A stretch of 64,000 nt of DNA, from the NCBI RefSeq assembly GCF_016765585.1, contig NZ_JAESWC010000001.1, forward strand, positions 248,001-312,000, written 5' to 3'. The number at the start of each line of letters is the position of its first letter. Positions within the stretch are counted from its first letter, which is position 1. Below the pieces are notes generated by a model. It saw only the letters and a program-made list of their open reading frames with translations, searched no databases and was not told the DNA's origin. The stretch is from Clostridium rhizosphaerae (lineage in GTDB: Bacteria; Bacillota; Clostridia; Clostridiales; Clostridiaceae). Below are positions 8,287-16,675 of the stretch, piece after piece. A program made the position numbers and the translations under genes.

Positions 8287-8373
8287 TATACATCATAAAA
8301 TATTATACAAATAATTATATGCTTGGCAATATTTGTAGTGTGATGTATAATATGTACAAGTGTATATACATCA
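8287..8373 (+). promoter_or_regulatory. Promoter and three TATACATCA boxes ahead of the ECF operon
   Basis: A promoter TTGGCA (8323-8328) / TATAAT (8346-8351) has exactly 17 bases between its elements. The nine-base motif TATACATCA occurs at 8287-8295 and 8365-8373, and inverted as TGATGTATA at 8341-8349 over the -10 element. The last two form an inverted repeat around the transcription start. This arrangement looks like a repressor operator set. I cannot name the regulator, and I see no riboswitch in this spacer. Confidence 0.6.
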
Positions 8374-8435
8374 TTCTGCTATTCTTTACACATTTATTTA
8401 AGTACTAATATATAAATAGTGAGAGGAGAATTCTT

Positions 8436-9038
8436 ATGTCAAAAAAAAGTATGTGGTCTTTTAAATTTTCTACTGCATCCCTTGTACTTATTCCAGCAGC
8501 TGTCGGCATCAATTATATCGGAAAACTTATTGCCTCGGCTTTAAAGCTCCCTTTATGGCTTGATGCTATAGGAACATCTCTTGCAAGTATGCTGGCTGGT
8601 CCTGTTATAGGAGCCATTTCAGGAGCCGTTAACAATGTAATCTACGGTCTTACTGCAGATCCTGTTTCCTTTGTTTATGCCCTTACAAGCATAGCTATAG
8701 GTATTGCAATCGGAGTTATGGCTTATAAAGGCTGGGTAGATAATATCGGCAAAGCAATTGTCACTGGTCTTGTAGTTGCATTGGTTTCAGCAATTGTATC
8801 TACACCTTTGAATATCGGTTTCTGGGGAGGACAAACAGGAAACCTTTGGGGAGATGCACTTTTTGCTACTCTTACAGGTCATGGTTTTCCAACCTTTATA
8901 GCTTCTTTCTTAGATGAACTAGTAGTTGATCTTCCTGATAAGGTAGCTACCGTCATTATAGCCTTTTTAATATTTAAGGGTCTTCCTAAAAAACTTACTC
9001 ACTTATATAATAATAATAGCGATATAGAAAAACTGTAA
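8436..9038 (+). CDS. ECF transporter S component (substrate-binding membrane protein), substrate unknown
   Basis: A 200-residue protein with about six membrane spans and the S-component pattern PLWLDAIGTSLASMLAGPVIGAISGAVNNV. It heads an operon with EcfT and two EcfA proteins, so it should be a dedicated-module S subunit for vitamin or small-metabolite uptake. GAGAGGAG precedes the ATG. I cannot assign a substrate from sequence. The nearby ribokinase/nucleoside hydrolase cluster suggests a nucleoside or base but is separated by a different regulator. The gene is followed by a hairpin before ecfT. Confidence 0.8.
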   Translation: MSKKSMWSFKFSTASLVLIPAAVGINYIGKLIASALKLPLWLDAIGTSLASMLAGPVIGAISGAVNNVIYGLTADPVSFVYALTSIAIGIAIGVMAYKGWVDNIGKAIVTGLVVALVSAIVSTPLNIGFWGGQTGNLWGDALFATLTGHGFPTFIASFLDELVVDLPDKVATVIIAFLIFKGLPKKLTHLYNNNSDIEKL

Positions 9039-9041
9039 CTT

Positions 9042-9066
9042 TCAAGGGGCTGTTGAAAAATAGCTC
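9042..9066 (+). terminator. Intra-operon hairpin between S component and EcfT
   Basis: AAGGGGCT pairs with AGCTCCTT around GTTGAAAAAT, just after the S-component stop. Only a short T run follows, so partial termination or RNA stabilisation, giving more S than T/A subunits, is possible. This is inference. Confidence 0.5.
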
Positions 9067-9093
9067 CTTTATTCTAGGAAAAAGGTGATAAAT

Positions 9094-9861
9094 ATGAGAA
9101 CTTTAACCCTTTATCAGCAAAGAAATTCTTTAATTCACAAGGTTGATCCTATAAGCAAGCTCTATTACATAGCTGCCGCCATACTTATCCCTATAATTCT
9201 GCCGACTTTAAACATGACCTTTATCTGCATGCTTGTAAGTATAGGACTGCTTCTTATAGGAAAGGTTTTTAAGAAAGTAATTCCTCTAGTTAGTTTTAGC
9301 TTAATCGTGCTTTTATCAATAATTATAATTCAAGGACTATTTAATAAAACCAATAAAATTGCTTTTCTCACTTTAGGGTCTATTACCTTTTACAAAGAGG
9401 GACTTTTTTATGCTTTTAAGATTTGTATGAGAGTTATTAATATAATCTGTGCCTTTTCAATACTTATATTAACAACAAAACCATCTGATCTTATTGAAGA
9501 GCTTGTTAGAAAAGGGCTTTCTCCTAAAATAGGCTATGTATTGAGTTCAGTACTTCAGATTATTCCTCAGATGGTTTCAACTATGGATACAATTACTGAT
9601 GCACAGCGCTCAAGAGGAATGGAGACAGAAGGAAAACTATTTGTGAGAATGAAGGCCTTTCTTCCTCTTATAGGTCCAGTAGTAATGAACTCTTTGATTT
9701 CTACAAGAGAAAGAGCTATGGCACTTGAGGTTAGAGGCTTTAACTCAAAAGTTAAAAAAAGCTTTCTAAATGATGAGTTCAAATTTAAACATGGCTTTTT
9801 AATAAGAGCAGTAATAATAACCTTAATAGCTGCTGCAATACTTTGGAGGATTATAGCATGA
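9094..9861 (+). CDS. ecfT: ECF transporter T component (EcfT)
   Basis: A 255-residue transmembrane coupling subunit with about five spans. The EcfT features are present: N-terminal SLIHKVDPISKLYYIAAAILIP and the cytoplasmic coupling motifs QRSRGME and ALEVRGF (the Ala-Arg-Gly signature pair). It links the ATPases to the S component. ATG 9094 is preferred over an in-frame GTG at 9085, since AAGGTG serves as its ribosome site. The stop overlaps the next start (ATGA), so it is translationally coupled to ecfA. Confidence 0.9.
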   Translation: MRTLTLYQQRNSLIHKVDPISKLYYIAAAILIPIILPTLNMTFICMLVSIGLLLIGKVFKKVIPLVSFSLIVLLSIIIIQGLFNKTNKIAFLTLGSITFYKEGLFYAFKICMRVINIICAFSILILTTKPSDLIEELVRKGLSPKIGYVLSSVLQIIPQMVSTMDTITDAQRSRGMETEGKLFVRMKAFLPLIGPVVMNSLISTRERAMALEVRGFNSKVKKSFLNDEFKFKHGFLIRAVIITLIAAAILWRIIA

Positions 9862-10703
9862 AAAAGATAGTTGTAGAAAATTTAAAATACAGATATCCCT
9901 TAACTTCTGAGCTTGCCCTTAATGACATATCCTTTGAGGTCAACCAGGGAGAGTTTATAGGAGTTATAGGAGAAAATGGTGCGGGAAAATCCACATTGTG
10001 TCAAGCTCTCGTTGGTTTGGTTCCTCATTTCTATAAAGGTGCTTATGGAGGAAAGGTGCTTGTAGATAATATTGAGGTTGGCGAAAGTGATGTTAATACT
10101 TTATCGCTAAAGGTAGGCATAGTTTTTCAGAATCCCTTCACACAGGTAACCGGCTCAAAGCTAACCGTTTATGAAGAAATTGCCTTTGGACTTGAAAACC
10201 TTGGATTATCCCAAAGTGAAATGAAAAATAAAATAGATTATTCCTTAAAGCTTCTTGATATTTATAAATACAAGGATAGAAATCCTTTTGATTTATCTGG
10301 CGGACAGATGCAGAGAATGGCTATAGCAAGCATAATAGCTATGAAGCCTGAAGTTATTGTTCTTGACGAGCCTACTTCGCAGCTTGATCCTCAAGGTTCT
10401 GAAGAAGTCTTTAAGGCGGTTCAGGCACTTAGCAGCGAAGGAATAACTGTAATTATGGTGGAGCATAAGATTGAAAAGATAGCAAAATACTCAGACAGAG
10501 TTATGCTTTTAAATAAAGGTCAGTTAATAGACTTTGATATTCCTGAAAAGATATTTTCTAGAGATGACATAGAGGCTTACGGAGTCGAAGCTCCAGCTTT
10601 TACTAGAATATGCAGAGGGCTTAATATAAAAAATGAAGCCACAGGACTTTATCCAATCACAATAGATGAGGCTTATGATTTGGTGGTGAAAAAAAATGAA
10701 TAA
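9858..10703 (+). CDS. ecfA1: ECF transporter ATPase, first subunit
   Basis: A 281-residue ABC ATPase. Walker A is GVIGENGAGKST, the Q-loop lies in FQNPFTQVTGS, the signature is LSGGQMQRMAIAS and Walker B is VIVLDEPTSQLDP, with H-loop VEHKIEK. All catalytic motifs are intact. GGAGG overlaps the end of ecfT and the ATG at 9858 overlaps its stop. The following ATPase gene overlaps its 3' end by 8 bp, as expected for a heterodimeric EcfA pair. The symbol is given by position and family. Confidence 0.9.
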   Translation: MKKIVVENLKYRYPLTSELALNDISFEVNQGEFIGVIGENGAGKSTLCQALVGLVPHFYKGAYGGKVLVDNIEVGESDVNTLSLKVGIVFQNPFTQVTGSKLTVYEEIAFGLENLGLSQSEMKNKIDYSLKLLDIYKYKDRNPFDLSGGQMQRMAIASIIAMKPEVIVLDEPTSQLDPQGSEEVFKAVQALSSEGITVIMVEHKIEKIAKYSDRVMLLNKGQLIDFDIPEKIFSRDDIEAYGVEAPAFTRICRGLNIKNEATGLYPITIDEAYDLVVKKNE

Positions 10704-11502
10704 AATTTCAGTTAGAGACCTTCACTTTTCTTACAAAGATTCTGAAGAAATACTTAGAGGCATATCTCTTGAATTTGATGAGAGAAGCACAGCTATAATA
10801 GGGCAAAACGGTGCTGGCAAAACGACCTTCGTAAAGCTTTTAAAAGCACTTTTAAGACCTGTATCCGGAGATATATTAATAAATTCAATAAATACAAAGG
10901 ATACCACTGCTGCAAAGCTTGCAAAGCATATAGGTCTTGTTTTTCAAAATCCTAATGATCAGATATTTAAAAACAAGGTTATTGATGAAGTAATGTTCGG
11001 CCCGTTAAACATAGGCATGGATAAAGATAAAGCAAGGATAAGTTGTGAGTATGCTCTTAAAGAAGTAGGTCTTTTTGATAAGCTTAATGAAAACCCTTAT
11101 GACTTAGGTCTTTCTGAAAGAAAGCTAATCAGTATAGCTTCAATACTAGCTATGGATACAGATATAATAATCTTTGATGAGCCTACAATTGCTCAAGACT
11201 ATTTAGGAAAAGAAAAAATTAAACAAATAATAAAAAAGCTCATAGCACAAGGAAAGCTTGTAATAACAATAATCCACGATATGGACTTTGTAGCCGAAAC
11301 CTTTGAAAGAACTATAGTGCTAAATGACGGCTCAATACTTCTTGATGGAAATACAAGAGAGGTTTATTCTCATGCTGACGTACTTAGAAAAGCATATCTT
11401 GAACCTCCTCATGTAACTCAGCTGTGTCAAAAGCTTGGATTTGAAGATACTTTTCTTACTGCTAGTGAGTTTATAGAATATAAAAAGTCCTTAGGAAACT
11501 AA
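10696..11502 (+). CDS. ecfA2: ECF transporter ATPase, second subunit with altered signature motif
   Basis: A 268-residue ABC ATPase. Walker A is AIIGQNGAGKTT, the Q-loop is VFQNPNDQIF and Walker B is IIIFDEPTIAQD. The signature reads LSERKLISIAS rather than LSGGQ, and the D-loop is AQD rather than SLD/GLD. In the heterodimer this could make one of the two ATP sites degenerate, as in asymmetric ABC proteins; that is inference. It is the last gene of the ECF operon. No convincing terminator follows within the 220-base spacer. Confidence 0.87.
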   Translation: MNKISVRDLHFSYKDSEEILRGISLEFDERSTAIIGQNGAGKTTFVKLLKALLRPVSGDILINSINTKDTTAAKLAKHIGLVFQNPNDQIFKNKVIDEVMFGPLNIGMDKDKARISCEYALKEVGLFDKLNENPYDLGLSERKLISIASILAMDTDIIIFDEPTIAQDYLGKEKIKQIIKKLIAQGKLVITIIHDMDFVAETFERTIVLNDGSILLDGNTREVYSHADVLRKAYLEPPHVTQLCQKLGFEDTFLTASEFIEYKKSLGN

Positions 11503-11724
11503 AAATAAGTGCTTTGCGTGATGTTGAGTTATTCTCTTTAAGTAGGCTAGTTTACTCTAGTAATATTTCATTATAATTATTTGCGTATTTATAGTAAAAA
11601 CTCACAGAAAAACTGTGCAAGGTGAACGACAAAAATCAATCAGGAGACTTTATTTATTAGGAAGTGACAGAGATAGAACTGGACAATGGTTATTAATACC
11701 GTTGTCCCTTCAATAATTCTATGC

Positions 11725-12741
11725 TCAGTCTATAATTTTCTTAACACTATTATTTACAACTAATTTGGGCTCAAGACAAATATCTGCAAATTTAGAATGC
11801 CTATTTTGAATAAGACTAATCATAAGCTCGGAAGCTTTTTTTCCTAAATTTAAAATATTTTGTTCAACAGAGGTCAGCTGCAAATCTATTATAAAGTCAT
11901 TTAATGTATTATCATAACTCACAATTGATAAGTCCTCAGGAACCTTTATGCCCTCTTCCTTTAGACGCTTTAGCAGACCAAGCGTCATCATATCATTGGA
12001 TACAAACACAGCAGTTGTGCTGTTTTTCATTATTATATCTCCAGCATTATATCCGCTTTCAATATAATAATCGCCCTTGATAATATATTCCTCTTTTACT
12101 TCCAGTCCGTATTCGTCCATAGCTTCTTTATAACCTTCAAATCTATAAGATAGATTGTGTGAAGTAATGGAATGTATAATACAAGAAATTTTTTTATGAC
12201 CTTGTTCAATCAAATACCTAGTGGCTAGATAAGCTCCTTTTTTGTTGTTAAAGTACACCTTGTTACAATTAAAGTCGCTAAAAAACCTGTCTATTAAAAT
12301 ATAGGGGACTGTTAATTTATTTAATTTAGCGCACATCTCTTTTTCATGCTTATAGGCTGAAGTAGAAAAAGTGATAAATAAGCCATCAATACCTCTAGAT
12401 AGTAATAGGTCAATTAAATATAAATCTTGCTCGTACTCATCATTGGAGTTAACAATAATAAGAGTATACCCCGATTCTCTGCAATAACTTTCAATAGATT
12501 TTGTTAGTCTAGAGAAAAATATGTTTTCAATATCAGGAATAATGAGACCAAAAGTCTTAGTCTCTTTTGTAACTAAACTTCTTGCATTTATGTTTGGGGT
12601 ATAGTGGTTTTCTTTTGCAATCTTCTTAATTAACTCTTTTTTTTCTTGAGAAATCCTACAAGGTTTATCGTTTAAAACCAGCGAAACGGCACTTATGGAT
12701 ATATTGGCTTGTTTAGCAATGTCTTTTATAGTACAACTCAT
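11725..12741 (-). CDS. LacI-family transcriptional repressor of the nucleoside/ribose operon
   Basis: A 338-residue protein. The N-terminal helix-turn-helix is TIKDIAKQANISISAVSLVLND (residues 3-24), with the hinge helix SQEKKELIKKIAKENHY. The rest is a periplasmic-binding-like effector domain with GLIIPDIENIFFSRLTKSIE. ATG 12741 follows GGTGAT; the in-frame ATG at 12753 is less likely. It is divergent from the GNAT/rbsK/nucleoside hydrolase/transporter operon, and two LacI-type CG-centred palindromes lie between. Ribose or a nucleoside is the probable inducer, by context only. Confidence 0.9.
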   Translation of the reverse strand: MSCTIKDIAKQANISISAVSLVLNDKPCRISQEKKELIKKIAKENHYTPNINARSLVTKETKTFGLIIPDIENIFFSRLTKSIESYCRESGYTLIIVNSNDEYEQDLYLIDLLLSRGIDGLFITFSTSAYKHEKEMCAKLNKLTVPYILIDRFFSDFNCNKVYFNNKKGAYLATRYLIEQGHKKISCIIHSITSHNLSYRFEGYKEAMDEYGLEVKEEYIIKGDYYIESGYNAGDIIMKNSTTAVFVSNDMMTLGLLKRLKEEGIKVPEDLSIVSYDNTLNDFIIDLQLTSVEQNILNLGKKASELMISLIQNRHSKFADICLEPKLVVNNSVKKIID

Positions 12742-12813
12742 ATCAATCACCATTGTAATTATACCATATTTTTTGCAGAGTTTAAATTGCTAAATGTTAT
12801 CTTAATATATCTG

Positions 12814-12827
12814 ATAAAACGTTTTAT
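12814..12827. promoter_or_regulatory. LacI-type operator, upstream copy
   Basis: ATAAAACGTTTTAT is a perfect 14-bp palindrome with the central CG typical of LacI-family sites. It lies just upstream of the -35 element of the rightward operon and also upstream of the repressor gene. Confidence 0.75.
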
Positions 12828-12834
12828 TTCTATA

Positions 12835-12863
12835 TTGACAATGTTTACATCGGGCTGTATTAT
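12835..12863 (+). promoter_or_regulatory. Sigma-A-type promoter of the ribokinase/nucleoside hydrolase operon
   Basis: TTGACA (12835-12840) and TATTAT (12858-12863) are separated by exactly 17 bases. The promoter is bracketed by two CG-centred palindromes whose centres are about 60 bp apart, the classic layout for repression by a LacI-family protein. Confidence 0.8.
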
Positions 12864-12874
12864 ATAAATAAAGA

Positions 12875-12886
12875 TAAAACGTTTTA
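12875..12886. promoter_or_regulatory. LacI-type operator, downstream copy
   Basis: TAAAACGTTTTA repeats the core of the palindrome at 12814-12827 and covers the expected transcript start region. Occupancy here would block transcription directly. Confidence 0.75.
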
Positions 12887-12903
12887 GCATAGAAGGTGAT
12901 TAG

Positions 12904-13320
12904 ATGAATATTGAAAGAAACGGTTTAACTTGGGAGATTTTTGATTCTATAAGAAGATACGCAGATATGCAAATATATGAGAAAACCGATATTATTGAGG
13001 CACTAAAAAATACACTTTACAGCGTCGTGATTTATGATAGGGAAAAACCCGTAGCTATTGGCAGAATTGTTGGAGATGGAAGAATTGCATTTTTTATAAA
13101 GGACGTTGTAGTTCATCCTGATTACAGAAACAAGCATGTTGGAACTATGGTTGTTAATGAACTTTTAGATTATATAGAATCCTGCTGCTGTGAAAATCCC
13201 TATATTGGACTCATGGCTATGCCTCATACGGAGAAGTTTTATGAAAAGTTTGGTTTTATTGTAAGACCAAATGATAGGTTTGGGGCAGGAATGATATGTT
13301 TGAATAGAAGGAAGGTATAG
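12904..13320 (+). CDS. GNAT-family N-acetyltransferase
   Basis: A 138-residue single-domain GNAT. The acetyl-CoA-binding segment is IKDVVVHPDYRNKHVGTMVVNELLDYI, and HTEKFYEKFGF near the end is the usual C-terminal motif. AGAAGGTGAT precedes the ATG. It is the first gene after the LacI-controlled promoter and lies only 6 nt before ribokinase, so it is part of that operon. What it acetylates is unknown; its place in a sugar/nucleoside operon is not explained by the family. Confidence 0.87.
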   Translation: MNIERNGLTWEIFDSIRRYADMQIYEKTDIIEALKNTLYSVVIYDREKPVAIGRIVGDGRIAFFIKDVVVHPDYRNKHVGTMVVNELLDYIESCCCENPYIGLMAMPHTEKFYEKFGFIVRPNDRFGAGMICLNRRKV

Positions 13321-13326
13321 ACTAGA

Positions 13327-14238
13327 ATGAAAAAAGTTGTTGTAGTAGGAAGTTTAAATATCGATCTTACAATTAAGGTTGATAGGATGCCAAAGGAAGG
13401 AGAGACCATTCATGGTCATGACTTTTTAATAAATACTGGCGGTAAAGGCGGAAATCAAGCAGTGGCATCAGTAAAGTCTTGTGCTGAAACAGTATTGATA
13501 GCAAGTGTAGGTGGAGATGCCTTTGGCAATCAGATAATAGAATCTCTCAAAGGTTACGGTATAAGCACAGACTCAATACAGCTTCAAAAGCAGGATTATA
13601 CTGGGTCGGCAATGATTATATGCAGTGATGATGACAACAGAATCATATTAAATCCTGGAGCGAATTTTTCTTTAGATTTTGATTTTGTAAGGGAAAAGCT
13701 GGACAAGATTGCAGATAAGGAAGACCTGTTCATAACGCAATTTGAGAATGATTTTGATACAACCCTAAAGGTACTTGAATACGCAAAAACCATCGGTATG
13801 AAGACTATATTGAATCCCGCACCTGCAAAGGTCATACCAGATGAATTTTTTAAATACATTGATATACTTGTTCTAAATCAGAGTGAGTGTGAGGTTCTGA
13901 CAGGAATTTACCCTAAAACTCCAGAAGAGTGCGAGAGCCTGGGAAAAGCCATAAGGGGTAAAGGAACAGAAAATGTGATCATAACCTTAGGTAAGGTTGG
14001 TAGCGTAACAATAACTCCAGAGGAAGTTATTAAAATGCGTGCATATAAGGTAGATACTGTAGATTCAACGGCGGCAGGGGATTCTTTTATTGGTGCGCTG
14101 GCAGCAAAGCTGGCCTTCGGTGATCACTTAGAAGAGGCTTTGGAATATGCCACAAAGGTGTCAGCAGTAACTGTTACAAGGAAGGGAGCTCAAATAGCAA
14201 TACCAACCACTGAAGAAGTAACTGAATTTTTTAAGTAA
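13327..14238 (+). CDS. rbsK: Ribokinase (PfkB family)
   Basis: A 303-residue PfkB-fold sugar kinase. The ribokinase signature NTGGKGGNQAVA lies at residues 37-47, and the C-terminal catalytic signature VDSTAAGDSFIGALA lies around 250 with the anion-hole GAGD variant AAGD. It phosphorylates D-ribose with ATP to ribose 5-phosphate. The next gene is a nucleoside hydrolase that would release ribose, so the two form a salvage route. The start is immediately after the GNAT stop. Close PfkB paralogues act on other sugars, but the motif pattern and context favour ribose. Confidence 0.9.
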   Translation: MKKVVVVGSLNIDLTIKVDRMPKEGETIHGHDFLINTGGKGGNQAVASVKSCAETVLIASVGGDAFGNQIIESLKGYGISTDSIQLQKQDYTGSAMIICSDDDNRIILNPGANFSLDFDFVREKLDKIADKEDLFITQFENDFDTTLKVLEYAKTIGMKTILNPAPAKVIPDEFFKYIDILVLNQSECEVLTGIYPKTPEECESLGKAIRGKGTENVIITLGKVGSVTITPEEVIKMRAYKVDTVDSTAAGDSFIGALAAKLAFGDHLEEALEYATKVSAVTVTRKGAQIAIPTTEEVTEFFK

Positions 14239-14256
14239 TATAAAGGAGGGTGTATT

Positions 14257-15180
14257 ATGCAAGACAAAAGAAAATTAATAATCGATACAGATCCAGGAAT
14301 TGATGATGCTATCGCCATAGCAATCGCTCTTTTTTCCGATGAGCTGGATGTGAAACTGATAACTACTGTAGCAGGAAATGTTAGTTTAGACCTGGTAACT
14401 GAAAATACACTAAGGCTTCTAACATTCTTTGGCAAAAATGTACCTGTTGCAAAAGGAGCAAAGGAACCTCTTATACAAAAGTTTGATGATGCTAAAAATG
14501 TTCATGGAGCATCAGGAATGGATGGCTATGAATTTGGAGAACCAATTCGAAGCAATCTGCTTGAGGAACATGCTGTGAATGTAATGAGAAAAACTATACT
14601 TGAGAGCAATACTAGAGTAACCATCGCAGCTATTGGACCTCTTACAAACATTGCACTGCTTTTAAAAATGTATCCAGAAGTTAAAGAAAACATTGATGAG
14701 ATAGTATTCATGGGTGGTTCTTTAACAAGAGGAAACAAGACAGTAATGGGAGAGTTCAATATAGCTACTGACCCTGAGGCAGCCAAGATTGTATTTGGCA
14801 GCGGAGTAAAACTTGTTATGGCTGGCCTGGACATGGGGCTTAAAGCACTTGTTTATCCTGAGGATAGTGAAAAGATAAAAACCTTTGGGAAAACTGGTGA
14901 CATGATGTACTCACTATTCCAAAAATACAGAGGTGGAAGCTTTAAAACGGGACTAAAGATGTATGACAGCTGTGCCATTGCATATCTTCTTTGCCCTGAG
15001 ATGTATGAAATGACAGATACCTTTATAGATGTGGAGACACAAAGTTCCCTAACACTTGGATGTACTATTGTAGATTTAAAAGGCTACATGAAGAGAGATC
15101 CAAACGCAAAGGTATGTACCGAAATTAATCCTGATATTTTTAAAGAGTGGTTTTTAAAATCAATTAAAAAATGTATATAA
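14257..15180 (+). CDS. Nucleoside hydrolase (IunH family)
   Basis: A 307-residue enzyme with the N-terminal calcium/ribose-binding motif IIDTDPGIDDAIAIAIAL (Asp10, Asp12, Asp16, Asp17). Other conserved parts are NVHGASGMDGYEF, AIGPLTNIALL, IVFMGGSLTRGN and EFNIATDPEAA. It cleaves the N-glycosidic bond of ribonucleosides to base and ribose. AAAGGAGG precedes the ATG. The order kinase, hydrolase, transporter under one LacI-controlled promoter indicates uptake and breakdown of nucleosides. Purine versus pyrimidine preference cannot be read here. Confidence 0.92.
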   Translation: MQDKRKLIIDTDPGIDDAIAIAIALFSDELDVKLITTVAGNVSLDLVTENTLRLLTFFGKNVPVAKGAKEPLIQKFDDAKNVHGASGMDGYEFGEPIRSNLLEEHAVNVMRKTILESNTRVTIAAIGPLTNIALLLKMYPEVKENIDEIVFMGGSLTRGNKTVMGEFNIATDPEAAKIVFGSGVKLVMAGLDMGLKALVYPEDSEKIKTFGKTGDMMYSLFQKYRGGSFKTGLKMYDSCAIAYLLCPEMYEMTDTFIDVETQSSLTLGCTIVDLKGYMKRDPNAKVCTEINPDIFKEWFLKSIKKCI

Positions 15181-15201
15181 AAGATAAGGGGGAAAAATAG
15201 T

Positions 15202-16608
15202 ATGAACAATTTCATTATGTATGCAGCTGCAATAGTAGCTGTTGTATTGGTAGTCTATATGCTTATAAAGAAAATGGACATAAAGGTCACTTTATTTGCA
15301 ACAGGAATCATACTGCTTTATATCGCTATTGCAATGGGCAACGGCTTAGGAATCAAGGATTTTGCTTCAACCAAGTCCTGGATATTGGATCCTTTAAAGG
15401 TTACAGCAGATATTTTTAAATCAACCTTAAATGGAGCCGGCTTCATAATTCTGATATTAGGTGGTTATGCTGCTTATATGAGTAAAATCGGAGCAAATGA
15501 TGTTACAGTTAGCGTATTAACCAAACCTATATCAAAGATTAAATCAGCTTATGTTTTAGTTCCGATAGTATTCTTAATAGGAAACATGCTTTCATTAGTT
15601 GTTCCTAGTGCTTCTAATCTAGCTATAATATTATTAGCTACATTATATCCAGTATTGAAAAAATCAGGTATGAGCACATTAACAGCGGCGGCAGTTATAG
15701 CGACAACTGCAACTGTAATGCCAACTCCTCTTGGAGCTGACAATGTTGCTATAGCCAAGGAACTTGCAAAATTCCCTGCTTACTCAGGGCTTTCAGTAAC
15801 TAACTATGTTATGAACTATCACGCTATAGTATCTGTACCTACTTTATTTGTAATGGCAGTTCTTCACTACTTCTGGCAAAAGAGTATGGATAAGAAAGCT
15901 TTAAAATCAGCTGTAGAAGAAGAAATACAAGTTCAGGAAATTAAGGAAATCAAGGGCTCACCATTATTTATAACAGTTTACGCACTACTTCCTTTACTAC
16001 CAATACTGCTTCTTATAGCAATGTATTTTACAAAGTCACCTGTTTCCTTATCAGTTGAAGTTGCATCAATACTAAGCTTTATTGTTGCTATTATCTGTGA
16101 GCTTATCAGATACAAAGGAGATAAAAAGGTTTTAGACGATACAGAAAGCTTCTTCAAGGGCATGGCAGGCGGTATGTCAATAGTAGCATTACTTGTTGCA
16201 GCTAGCGTATTTGTACAGGGACTGCAGTCCATAGGTCTAATAAAGACTCTGCAGATAGCAATGACTTCTACAAAGGGTACAGGAATGGGAATAATCCTTC
16301 CTCTTATACTAGTAGTACTATCCTTAATAATCGTACTTCTTTCAGGAAGCGGAACAGCCCTATTCTACGCAATGGTTCCACTTATGGTTCCTCTAGCTCA
16401 AGCAGCTGGAATCAGCCCAATTGCAATTTCAGTTCCAATGGGACTTGCTGGTAACCTGATGAGAGCGGTTTCTCCAGTTGCTGCGGTTGTAGTAATCGTA
16501 GCGGGTACCACAAAAAAACCAGCTTTGGAAATTGTAAAGCGCACCTCAGTTCCAATGATCGGTGGAGTTATATTCATGTTTGTGCTATCAATGATATTAT
16601 TCCTATAA
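15202..16608 (+). CDS. DcuC-like anaerobic transporter of the nucleoside operon
   Basis: A 468-residue membrane protein with about twelve spans. The sequences LVVPSASNLAIILLATLYPVL and SGTALFYAMVPLMVPLAQAAGISPIAISVPMG match the DcuC/YfcC branch of the ion-transporter superfamily, whose founding member exchanges C4-dicarboxylates. Being last in a nucleoside hydrolase operon suggests nucleoside or ribose transport instead; this is inference. GGGGG-type ribosome site; 21 nt after the hydrolase. A strong terminator follows. Confidence 0.8.
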   Translation: MNNFIMYAAAIVAVVLVVYMLIKKMDIKVTLFATGIILLYIAIAMGNGLGIKDFASTKSWILDPLKVTADIFKSTLNGAGFIILILGGYAAYMSKIGANDVTVSVLTKPISKIKSAYVLVPIVFLIGNMLSLVVPSASNLAIILLATLYPVLKKSGMSTLTAAAVIATTATVMPTPLGADNVAIAKELAKFPAYSGLSVTNYVMNYHAIVSVPTLFVMAVLHYFWQKSMDKKALKSAVEEEIQVQEIKEIKGSPLFITVYALLPLLPILLLIAMYFTKSPVSLSVEVASILSFIVAIICELIRYKGDKKVLDDTESFFKGMAGGMSIVALLVAASVFVQGLQSIGLIKTLQIAMTSTKGTGMGIILPLILVVLSLIIVLLSGSGTALFYAMVPLMVPLAQAAGISPIAISVPMGLAGNLMRAVSPVAAVVVIVAGTTKKPALEIVKRTSVPMIGGVIFMFVLSMILFL

Positions 16609-16637
16609 ACACAATAAGATATTGTTAAGATTAATAT

Positions 16638-16675
16638 AAAAAAATAATCAGGATTGATTTCCTGATTATTTTTTT
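16638..16675. terminator. Bidirectional terminator
   Basis: AAATAATCAGGA and TCCTGATTATTT pair around TTGATT, with A and T runs on both sides. It ends the nucleoside operon on the plus strand and also forms the end of the SorC-type remnant on the minus strand. Confidence 0.85.

Noticed and set aside
11503-11724. Possible gene or terminator after the ECF operon
   Set aside because: Only a 12-codon frame and a GGACAA...TTGTCC hairpin (11683-11706) without a T run; not enough for a call.
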